Source: XN24 sp964462675
GTDB taxonomy: Bacteria > Pseudomonadota > Gammaproteobacteria > Steroidobacterales > XN24
Assembly: GCA_964462675.1 (NCBI GenBank)
Contig: CAYWYS010000006.1
Span: 1-64,000, forward strand
Length of the DNA stretch: 64,000 bases
Reading direction: 5' to 3'
The notes beneath the pieces were generated by a model. That model worked only from the letters and a program-made list of their open reading frames with translations, was not told the origin of the DNA and did no database searches. The translations under genes were made by a program, and so were the position numbers. Below, piece by piece: positions 1-6,556 of the stretch (positions within the stretch are counted from its first letter, which is position 1; each line of letters begins with the position of its first letter).

Positions 1-5
1 TGAGG

Positions 6-1430
6 TTAGTTGCCCACGCGGGTCATTGCCAGCCCGCGTCCCGATGGTATGCGCAGCCGCACCCGCAGTCCGCCGCCACCCGTGCGCCCCACGGCGTCTT
101 CCAGGGAAAGCGTTGCGCCGTGAATCTCGGCGATCCGCGCGACGATCGACAGCCCGAGGCCGGAGCCCTCGCCCTGCTGGCCGGCGACGCGGAAAAAACG
201 CTCCATGGCCCGGGTGCGCAGGGCCGGGGGGATGCCCGGACCCGTGTCGGCGACCGTGAGTTCGAGCCACTCGGCGCCGTCGCGCAGCTCGACGGCAACC
301 TTGCCGCCGGCGGGGGTGTGTCGCAATGCGTTCTCGACGAGATTGCGCACCAGCACGCCGAGCATGGTCGCGTTGCCGGAGCAGCTACCCTGTCCCTCGC
401 TGGCCAGGCTGAGCTCGATACCGCGATCCACGACCTCGGTCGTGAACTGTTTCAGTTGCTCGGCGACGACCGCAATCATGTCGACCGTCTCCCACTGCTC
501 CAGGCTGGCGTCGGGATCCAGCCTGCTCAAGGTGAGCAACTGCTCGACCAGCCGCTGCATGCGTCGGGCCCCCGCCACAACGCGGCGCATCGACGCGCGC
601 CGCGATGCCTCGTCCGTGGCGCGCATTGCGTTGTCGGCATTGACGATCAGCCCGGCGACGGGAGTGCGCAGCTCGTGCGCCGCGTCGGCGGTAAAGCGGC
701 GCTCGGCGGCGAAGGCAACCGCCAGCCGGTAGAACAGCCGGTTGAGAGCGCCGACCAGGCCCCGGATTTCGGCCGGCGCCGCCCGGATGTCGACAGGCTG
801 CAAATCGGCCGGCGCGCGCTGATTGAGTTCGCTGGCTATCCGCTGCACCGGTCGGAATGCCGCCGCGACCACCAGCGGCACGACCAGCGCCAGCAGGGGC
901 ACCGCCAGCAGCGACTGTAACAGCAGGTCTATGGCGATCTGGCCGGCAAGCTCCGCACGAATATCATCGCGCTGGGCAGCCCGGATCCACAGGCTTTCGT
1001 GCGGATTCTCCAGCGTAAAGACGCGCCAGCGGAAGCTGTCGTCCGGCACCCATGAAAATCCGTTGGCCAGTGGCCCGAGATCCCCGCCAGGGGCGCCCGG
1101 CGCGGCAAACAGCAGTTCGCCCTCGGAGTTCAGCAGCTGGAAGCTCAGCTTGGTTTCGTAAGGATGCATCGCTGCAGCGGCAGGGTCCCCGGGATGGCCG
1201 GTACGCGCTTGCTCCAGCGCTTCGGCGAGCGCCTCGGCGCGCTGGTCCAGCATCTCCCGATCGATCAATCCCGCGAGCACCCGGGCGGTCTGCGCGAGTT
1301 CCGCGTCAAACAGTTCCTCGACCTCGTGGGCCGACATCAGGTAGGTCCATGTGGCGACGCTGCCGGAGACCAGGACCATGGCCGGCAGCAGCGTCCACAG
1401 CACGAACCTCCGGATCGAACCGATGCGCAT
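6..1430 (-). CDS. Sensor histidine kinase of two-component system (QseC/PmrB-like)
   Basis: 474-residue membrane sensor kinase. A first membrane helix lies at about residues 9-30, a periplasmic sensing loop follows to about 165, and a second helix spans about 168-192. The phosphoacceptor is H252 in the motif AHELRTP. An N box (NLVENALRH), a G1 box (DTGPGIP) and a G2 box (GSGLGLS) form the ATPase domain. The ATG at 1430 is chosen because it forms a TGATG stop/start overlap with the regulator gene upstream; the reading frame stays open further upstream but only inside that gene. It should phosphorylate the adjacent regulator. The signal sensed is not evident. It lies last in the run that begins with the T_hemolysin/ligase/oxidase genes, so it may sense a product of that pathway (inference). 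Confidence 0.93.
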   Translation of the reverse strand: MRIGSIRRFVLWTLLPAMVLVSGSVATWTYLMSAHEVEELFDAELAQTARVLAGLIDREMLDQRAEALAEALEQARTGHPGDPAAAAMHPYETKLSFQLLNSEGELLFAAPGAPGGDLGPLANGFSWVPDDSFRWRVFTLENPHESLWIRAAQRDDIRAELAGQIAIDLLLQSLLAVPLLALVVPLVVAAAFRPVQRIASELNQRAPADLQPVDIRAAPAEIRGLVGALNRLFYRLAVAFAAERRFTADAAHELRTPVAGLIVNADNAMRATDEASRRASMRRVVAGARRMQRLVEQLLTLSRLDPDASLEQWETVDMIAVVAEQLKQFTTEVVDRGIELSLASEGQGSCSGNATMLGVLVRNLVENALRHTPAGGKVAVELRDGAEWLELTVADTGPGIPPALRTRAMERFFRVAGQQGEGSGLGLSIVARIAEIHGATLSLEDAVGRTGGGGLRVRLRIPSGRGLAMTRVGN

Positions 1431-2092
1431 CAACCGGCCCGGTCCACGACATAGCCGACGCCTCGAACGGTGCGGATCAAGTCTGGCGTGAGCTTCTTGC
1501 GCAGGTGATGCACATGGACTTCCACGGCGTTGCTGGCGATATCGTCTTGCCAGCCGTAAAGGCGCTGTTCGAGGCTCTCCCGGGAGATGATCCTGCCGGC
1601 GTTCTCGACCAGGGTCATCAGCAGGTCGAACTCGCGCCGCGGCAGCGGCAGCTCCGCGCCCTGCCATGTCGCACGCCGGCTGACCGGGTCGAGCGTCAAC
1701 TCCCCATGGCTGAGCAGTGACTCGGCTCGCCCGAGGCGGCGCCTGGACACGGCACGGATCCGCGCATGCAGTTCATCGACCTCGAAGGGCTTGACGAGGT
1801 AGTCATCCGCGCCGGCATCGAGCCCCGCGATGCGCGCATCGAGCTTGTCGCGCGCGGTGATGATGATCACCGGCACCGGGTTGCCCGCGCCTCGAAGGCG
1901 CCGCAACAGGTCTGTGCCATCGAGGCCGGGCAAGCCAAGGTCGAGCAACACCAGGTCAAACTCCTCGGCGCGTGCTGCCGCCAGGCCGGAGGTTCCCTGC
2001 TGGAACCAGTCGACAGCATGCCCAGAGGCGGCAAGCGCCGTCCGCAGGCCCTCGCCGAGCAGTTCATCATCCTCGATGAGCAGAATGCGCAT
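1430..2092 (-). CDS. OmpR/PhoB-family response regulator (QseB/PmrA-like)
   Basis: 220-residue regulator with an N-terminal receiver domain (acidic pair D8/D9, phosphoacceptor D51 in LLDLGLPG, conserved Lys in the DDYLVKPF segment) and a C-terminal winged-helix DNA-binding domain ending in a typical RTVRGVGYVV motif. Length is normal for the family. Its stop overlaps the kinase start by one base, so the two are co-translated. The gene starts 59 bp after the TPR-like gene on the same strand. Members of the PmrA/QseB branch bind direct TTAA-containing repeats about 11 bp apart, and such a repeat occurs at 6380-6396 in front of the first gene of this run. Confidence 0.95.
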   Translation of the reverse strand: MRILLIEDDELLGEGLRTALAASGHAVDWFQQGTSGLAAARAEEFDLVLLDLGLPGLDGTDLLRRLRGAGNPVPVIIITARDKLDARIAGLDAGADDYLVKPFEVDELHARIRAVSRRRLGRAESLLSHGELTLDPVSRRATWQGAELPLPRREFDLLMTLVENAGRIISRESLEQRLYGWQDDIASNAVEVHVHHLRKKLTPDLIRTVRGVGYVVDRAG

Positions 2093-2151
2093 TCCGCCGG
2101 CTCCCTGGCCGGATTCTAGCAGCGCCGGCCGGCATCAGCGTTGCTGCGCCT

Positions 2152-2787
2152 CTACTTCAGCTGTGCAAGGCGATCCTTGATCTCGCCGCGGCGGCCGGCG
2201 TCCGCGGCTTCCCGGCCCGGCCGGTCAGGCGCCGCCAGCGCCCGCTCGAGGAAGGGCACGGCGTCGGCCTTCTTGCCATGTTCGACAAGGAAGTCACCGT
2301 AAAACCAGTTCGGATCGATCCCGTCCGGATTCAATTCCAGCGCCTTCAGCAGATAGGCCTTGGCCTTGGCCTTGTCGCCGAATCCCACGGGCCAGCCGGG
2401 AACCTTGTAGTACAGCGCCCCGAGGCTGGTATAGACCGAGCCGTCAAGCGCGGCGGGGTCGCGCTTTTCCGCGGCCTCCAGCTTTTCGCGCGCCTCTTTC
2501 GCGAGCCGCAGGGCGCCGAGGCCGCCCTTGTGGCCCGCCCAGGAGGACAGGACGATGCCCTCCCAGATCAGCGGCTCGGCGCGCTGCGGGTGCTCGGCAG
2601 CGAGTGTGTGTGCGCGCGCCGCGAGCGATTCGAAAGCATCGAGCGCCGCCTTTTGGTCCGTGATCTGGTAGTTGGCTTGAGCCCAGTCCTGCTGGATCGC
2701 GGCAAGGTCGCTGCCGAGCTCGCCGCGGGCGGCATGCGATGCGCCGAGCGCCAGCAGGGACGCGATAAGGATGATCGTGCGTGACAT
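2152..2787 (-). CDS. Exported TPR-like protein of unknown function
   Basis: 211 residues. The N-terminus (MSRTIILIASLLALGASHAA) is a signal peptide with a plausible cleavage after the Ala residues near position 20. The remainder is alpha-helical and TPR-like, with helix pairs around 40-60, 110-135 and 140-190 (for example KAYLLKALELNPDG followed by GDFLVEHGKKADAVPFLERAL). It is likely periplasmic. It starts 14 bp after the SDR gene, close enough to be in the same transcript. No catalytic motif is seen. A scaffold or partner-binding role is possible but unproven. Confidence 0.8.
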   Translation of the reverse strand: MSRTIILIASLLALGASHAARGELGSDLAAIQQDWAQANYQITDQKAALDAFESLAARAHTLAAEHPQRAEPLIWEGIVLSSWAGHKGGLGALRLAKEAREKLEAAEKRDPAALDGSVYTSLGALYYKVPGWPVGFGDKAKAKAYLLKALELNPDGIDPNWFYGDFLVEHGKKADAVPFLERALAAPDRPGREAADAGRRGEIKDRLAQLK

Positions 2788-2801
2788 GAGGTGAGTCTCC
2801 T

Positions 2802-3620
2802 TCAGCCGTTGGCCGGCAGTGTTGGCAAGGCGGCGTACTGCTTGATGACACCGAGTTGCTTGTGGAGCGAGGCGTCGACGACGCGGGGGAGCAGCGCGTT
2901 GACGCGCACGAACAGCTTCTCAGGCCAGCCGAGGTAAGCCTCGGCGCCGCCATGCTCGAGCACCCGCAGCACCGCCGCCGCGCCCACTTCCGGCGGGTCC
3001 ATGGCGACACCCAGCGCGTCATTCAGGCTGCAGGCGGCCTGGCTGTTCAGCGCGGTGCGGATCGCCCGCGGCGCGATATAGTGGAAGCGCACCGGGCCAT
3101 CGGCGCTTTCCCGGCGCATCGCTTCGGTGAACCCGCGCAAGCCGAACTTGCTGGCGGAGTAGGGCGCGTACCCGGGGTACCCGATGCTGCCGAATGAGGA
3201 GCCGATGTTGACGATGTGCGCCTCGGGAAACGAGGCAAGATGAGGCATCAGCGTCCGCGTCAACAGCACGGGTGCGAGCAGGTTGATGCGGAACAGCGCC
3301 TCGATGCGTGCCTCGTCCTGGTCGCCGAGGAACGCGAAGTCGTTCAGCCCCGCGTTGTTGACGAGCACGTTGACGCCGCGGAGCCACATCGTGGCGACCT
3401 CCGCGAGTCGCGCCCGCGCCTCCCGATCGCCCAGGTCTCCGGCCAGAAACGTGACTTTGCCGCCGGCGGTGCGCAGTTCATCGGCCAGCGCCTCCAGTGG
3501 CGCGGCGCTTCGGTCCGCCAGCAGCACCGCCGCGCCGGCGCCAGTGAGCTTGCGGGCGATCGCTGCGCCGAGACCCCCGGCGGCACCGGTCAACAGTACC
3601 CGTGCGTTGGCAAGCTTCAT
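2802..3620 (-). CDS. SDR-family oxidoreductase
   Basis: 272-residue classical short-chain dehydrogenase/reductase. The Rossmann dinucleotide motif TGAAGGLG is at residues 11-18, NNAG at 88-91, catalytic Ser at 141/142 and the YxxxK pair at Y154/K158 (YSASK). A basic residue after the second strand (ADRS) is compatible with NADP(H) but does not prove it. The ATG overlaps the stop of the upstream diiron-oxidase-like gene as ATGA, so it is translationally coupled. In this run it probably reduces or oxidises a carbonyl/alcohol intermediate made by the ligase and oxidase; the substrate is unknown. Confidence 0.9.
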   Translation of the reverse strand: MKLANARVLLTGAAGGLGAAIARKLTGAGAAVLLADRSAAPLEALADELRTAGGKVTFLAGDLGDREARARLAEVATMWLRGVNVLVNNAGLNDFAFLGDQDEARIEALFRINLLAPVLLTRTLMPHLASFPEAHIVNIGSSFGSIGYPGYAPYSASKFGLRGFTEAMRRESADGPVRFHYIAPRAIRTALNSQAACSLNDALGVAMDPPEVGAAAVLRVLEHGGAEAYLGWPEKLFVRVNALLPRVVDASLHKQLGVIKQYAALPTLPANG

Positions 3621-4294
3621 GCCACGTTCCTCGCGGCAACTTCGCTGCGCGGCAGGCTGCGAAAGATTTCGGCGTACAGCCGATAGAACCTGCGCGCCGC
3701 GTCGATGACGGCGGCACGATCGTCGGGTTCCTCGAGCCGGTCGAGGAGGGCGCGCAGGAATTCGACATGCTGCTCGTCGAGGCTGCCGTGCGAATAGAGG
3801 TACCGGAAAGCGTCAGCGTGCAGCCCGAAGCGGTTACGCAATGCATCGGCGGCCCGCGTTGCCATCGCGATGCTGGTGCCCTCCAGTACGAACACCATGC
3901 CGAAGAAGCCGACAGGATTACCCCGCTGCACGACGTCCCAGGCGCACGACACCATCGCTGCGGTCGCAGGCAACGGCGCGTGGCCAGTGGCGATGGCCGG
4001 GTCGCCCCCGGACGCGCGGATGTCGGCGAGGATCCACTGCTCGTGGCCGTACTCCTCGTTCAGGTAAGTGATGATCGCCTCGCGCAACCATTCGAGCCGT
4101 TCCGGCAGCCGCGCACCGCACGCCATCAGCAGCGGCACCGTGAACCGGACGTGGTGATAGGCCTGCGACAGGAAGGCGAGATAGTCCTCGCGATCGACTT
4201 CGCCGCGGAGCGCCGCCTCGATGAGCGGCGACTTCAGCAGGTACTCGCGCTCGATGCGCGTGGCGTTCGTAAGTTCTTCGAAGAAGCTGTTCAT
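3617..4294 (-). CDS. Heme-oxygenase-like diiron oxidase (HDO/TenA-PqqC fold) candidate
   Basis: 225-residue all-helical protein of the TenA/PqqC/heme-oxygenase-like superfamily. It carries residues that fit the metal-ligand pattern of heme-oxygenase-like diiron enzymes such as UndA: E80 or E81 with H84 (NEEYGHE), E138 (VLEGTS) and H169-x3-D173-x2-H176 (HGSLDEQH). These enzymes use Fe2 and O2 for oxidative decarboxylation, N-oxygenation or C-C cleavage. The start at 4294 overlaps the ligase stop as ATGA and the stop overlaps the SDR start as ATGA. Substrate unknown; a fatty acyl or amino-acid derivative supplied by the ligase is plausible. A metal-free TenA-like role is the alternative. Confidence 0.8.
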   Translation of the reverse strand: MNSFFEELTNATRIEREYLLKSPLIEAALRGEVDREDYLAFLSQAYHHVRFTVPLLMACGARLPERLEWLREAIITYLNEEYGHEQWILADIRASGGDPAIATGHAPLPATAAMVSCAWDVVQRGNPVGFFGMVFVLEGTSIAMATRAADALRNRFGLHADAFRYLYSHGSLDEQHVEFLRALLDRLEEPDDRAAVIDAARRFYRLYAEIFRSLPRSEVAARNVA

Positions 4295-5754
4295 GTCGTC
4301 TCCAGTTGCATCGTGCGGAACTGCGGGGCGTCGCGCAGGGCGCCGCCGTAGCGTGCCCAGATCGCGCTCCTGACAGGCCGGCCGTTCGGCGTGCACAGGC
4401 CGTTGGCCGGGGTGAAGGCTTCGTCGGCAAGCACCCAGCGGGCGATGCGCGCATGCCCCGGCAGGCGGCGGTTGACGGCCTCGATCCAGGGTCCGATCCG
4501 GGGCGTTGCGGCGGCATCGGCCGACAGCACGGCGACCGGCGCCAGCAGGCCGTCGCCGAACACCACGGCCTGGCGGATCGGGCCTGCGTCGGTGAGCTCC
4601 GCCTCGAGCCATTCGGGCGACAGATTCCTGCCCATGGCGGTGATGAACATGTTGCGTTTCCGGCCGACGATCGACAGTCGCCCGTCCGCGTCGAGGCGAC
4701 CGAGGTCCCCGGTGGCCCACGGCCGGGGAGGCGCCGCGGTGTCGCCGACATAGCCGAGCGTCATCGGACCATCGGCGAGGATTTCGCCGTCCGCGGCGAG
4801 ACTTATGCGGACATGCGGCAGCGGTCGCCCGACCGTGCCGGGCAGGTTGTCTCCCGGCCGGTTCAGCGTCACCACGGAAGCGCACTCGGACAGGCCATAG
4901 CCCTCGTAGACCGGCAGCCCGAGTCGGGCGGCCCTCGCCAGCAGCGATACCGGCGTCGGCGCGCCGCCGACAGCGATAAAACGCAATTTTGCGGGGCAAG
5001 CCGCGCCCCGTTCGATCGCGCTGACCAGCGCCTCGAGGAGTCCCGGCACCAGGATCAGGCTTTGCGGCCCGAGCTCGCCGATTGCTTTCACCAGCCGGGG
5101 GGCGTCGATGCCGCATGCACCGTCGAGTCCGATGCTGTCGAGCGGCGGCACGATGCACTCCGCATCGGCGAGCAGCGCCGCCCATGCGCCGCCGATGTTC
5201 TCCAGCAGCACCGCGAGCGGCAGCAGGCACAGGTGCCGGCGGATTCCGAGCTCCCGCCCGATGCCCGCCAGCGAAGCCGCCACGCCTTCGAGTGCCGTAT
5301 GCGACAGGCACACGCCCTTCGGGGACCCGGTCGTACCCGAGGTGAAAGTCACCTTGGCGGTGCCCTGCGGGAGCACGACGCGCCCGCCGGCCAGGGACCA
5401 TAACCACGCAGTCGCGGTCAGCCGCGCGGCGCGTCCATGCGGGATCGACGGGGTCGCGTTGCTGATGATCGCGCTTACGCCGGCGGCAGCGACGAGGTGT
5501 GCGAGCTGGGCGGGTCCAAACCACGGCGGCACGGGCACCGCCGGACGATCGACCATGTGCAGGGCCAGGTCGGCGAGCAGCCATGCGTTGCCGTTCGGCA
5601 GCATGACCGCCACCGGGCCGGCGCCGCCGCGGAGCGCGTCGGCCCATCGTTCCACCTCGGCCAGCAAGCTGCCGCGGTCGAGGCGCGTGGAGCCGTCGGC
5701 CAAGGCCGGCGTCGCTGCATCGCCGCTGGCGAGCGCTTGCAGCAGTCGGCTCAT
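4291..5754 (-). CDS. AMP-forming ligase / acyl-CoA synthetase-like (ANL superfamily)
   Basis: 487 residues, short for the family. The A3 phosphate loop TSGTTGSPKG is at 138-147, GYGLSE (A5) at 285-290, TGD (A7) at 348-350 and the hinge GRKRNMF at 364-370. The C-terminal A10 position, usually an invariant Lys in (N)GK, reads NGRPVR at 457-462, so Arg replaces the Lys. It should activate a carboxylic acid as acyl-AMP and possibly pass it to CoA or an amine. The ATG at 5754 overlaps the stop of the T_hemolysin-like gene (ATGA); the frame is open further upstream only within that gene. Confidence 0.88.
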   Translation of the reverse strand: MSRLLQALASGDAATPALADGSTRLDRGSLLAEVERWADALRGGAGPVAVMLPNGNAWLLADLALHMVDRPAVPVPPWFGPAQLAHLVAAAGVSAIISNATPSIPHGRAARLTATAWLWSLAGGRVVLPQGTAKVTFTSGTTGSPKGVCLSHTALEGVAASLAGIGRELGIRRHLCLLPLAVLLENIGGAWAALLADAECIVPPLDSIGLDGACGIDAPRLVKAIGELGPQSLILVPGLLEALVSAIERGAACPAKLRFIAVGGAPTPVSLLARAARLGLPVYEGYGLSECASVVTLNRPGDNLPGTVGRPLPHVRISLAADGEILADGPMTLGYVGDTAAPPRPWATGDLGRLDADGRLSIVGRKRNMFITAMGRNLSPEWLEAELTDAGPIRQAVVFGDGLLAPVAVLSADAAATPRIGPWIEAVNRRLPGHARIARWVLADEAFTPANGLCTPNGRPVRSAIWARYGGALRDAPQFRTMQLETT

Positions 5755-6356
5755 CGCGACGCGCCGCGGCCCGTCGCCATGGCGCGGTCCGAGATGCGGC
5801 CGAACACGACGCGCGGTGCATGGCTGTAGTAGTCGCCCCAGGCGCCGGCACCATCCTTGACACGATCCGGCGTTGCATCTGCCAGCGTGATCAGCGGAAT
5901 GCCGAGGCGCCGAAACACCGCCAGCACGCGCCGCGTGCCGGTGAACACTCCCCACTCGGCGCCGCGCGCGGCGAGCTCGTTGGCGGCAATGCTGACGAAA
6001 TGCCTGGCCGCGCCGGGACAGCGCGTCGCGAGATTGCCGATCTCCCAGATCCCGGCGCGTCGCACGCTGCTGCCCGTCAACGCGGCGATTGCCGCTTCGA
6101 TCGGCACATCGAGATACTGTTCCAGGAACAGCGTCCCGTGCGCGGCGCCGCGAAATCCAGCGACCGCCATCGGTTGACCGTCAGGCTCGAGCAGCGCGCA
6201 GAGCTCGGGCATCACCGCGGGAAGGCGGGCGCCGAAGCGCGCTTCGTAAGTGTTGCGCACGAACTCGGCCAGTGTGCTGTGGCGCGCACCCGGCGCGCGG
6301 GCGCTTTCCCAGCGCAGCACCGGGAGCGGATCGGTGGCGGGTGTTGTTTCGTTCAT
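5751..6356 (-). CDS. Thermostable-hemolysin-family (T_hemolysin, GNAT-like) protein
   Basis: 201 residues resembling the T_hemolysin family, named after a Vibrio thermostable hemolysin but structurally predicted to be GNAT/acyl-homoserine-lactone-synthase-like. Family-like segments are the N-terminal RHSTLAEFVRNTYEARFGA, LFLEQYLDVPIE in the middle and WEIGNLATRCPGAARHF after it. No signal peptide or membrane segment is seen, which argues against a secreted pore-former. A GGAG ribosome site lies about 10 bases before the ATG. It is the first gene of the run; a role as acyltransferase using the product of the following ligase is an inference. Confidence 0.75.
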   Translation of the reverse strand: MNETTPATDPLPVLRWESARAPGARHSTLAEFVRNTYEARFGARLPAVMPELCALLEPDGQPMAVAGFRGAAHGTLFLEQYLDVPIEAAIAALTGSSVRRAGIWEIGNLATRCPGAARHFVSIAANELAARGAEWGVFTGTRRVLAVFRRLGIPLITLADATPDRVKDGAGAWGDYYSHAPRVVFGRISDRAMATGRGASR

Positions 6357-6379
6357 GGCGGCAAGTCTCCGCCGCAGCG

Positions 6380-6396
6380 CTTAACGCCGCCTTAAG
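6380..6396 (-). promoter_or_regulatory. Candidate response-regulator box (TTAA direct repeat)
   Basis: Two TTAA-containing hexamers, CTTAAC and CTTAAG (plus-strand reading), are separated by five bases, giving an 11-bp period. This is the layout of PmrA/QseB-type binding boxes, and TTAA is rare in this GC-rich sequence. It lies 24-40 bp before the ATG of the T_hemolysin-like gene, whose run encodes a regulator of that family. The position is close to the ribosome site, so if functional it may overlap the core promoter and repress rather than activate. Confidence 0.4.
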
Positions 6397-6556
6397 TTGC
6401 TCGTTGCCCCCGCTTTGCCAACTGTGACACCGTTCCTGCAGCCGGGGCCGAGGTCTTGTAATCTCTGCACATCATGTCCAGAATGCCGTCCGATAAAGAG
6501 TGCGTTAAGAACAAGGACTTACGGACACTACTTAAGGCCCTTCATTTGGATCCTGC

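Noticed and set aside
5751..6356. Secreted hemolysin toxin
   Set aside because: Despite the family name there is no signal peptide or membrane segment, and its partners are biosynthetic enzymes; a GNAT-like acyltransferase fits better.
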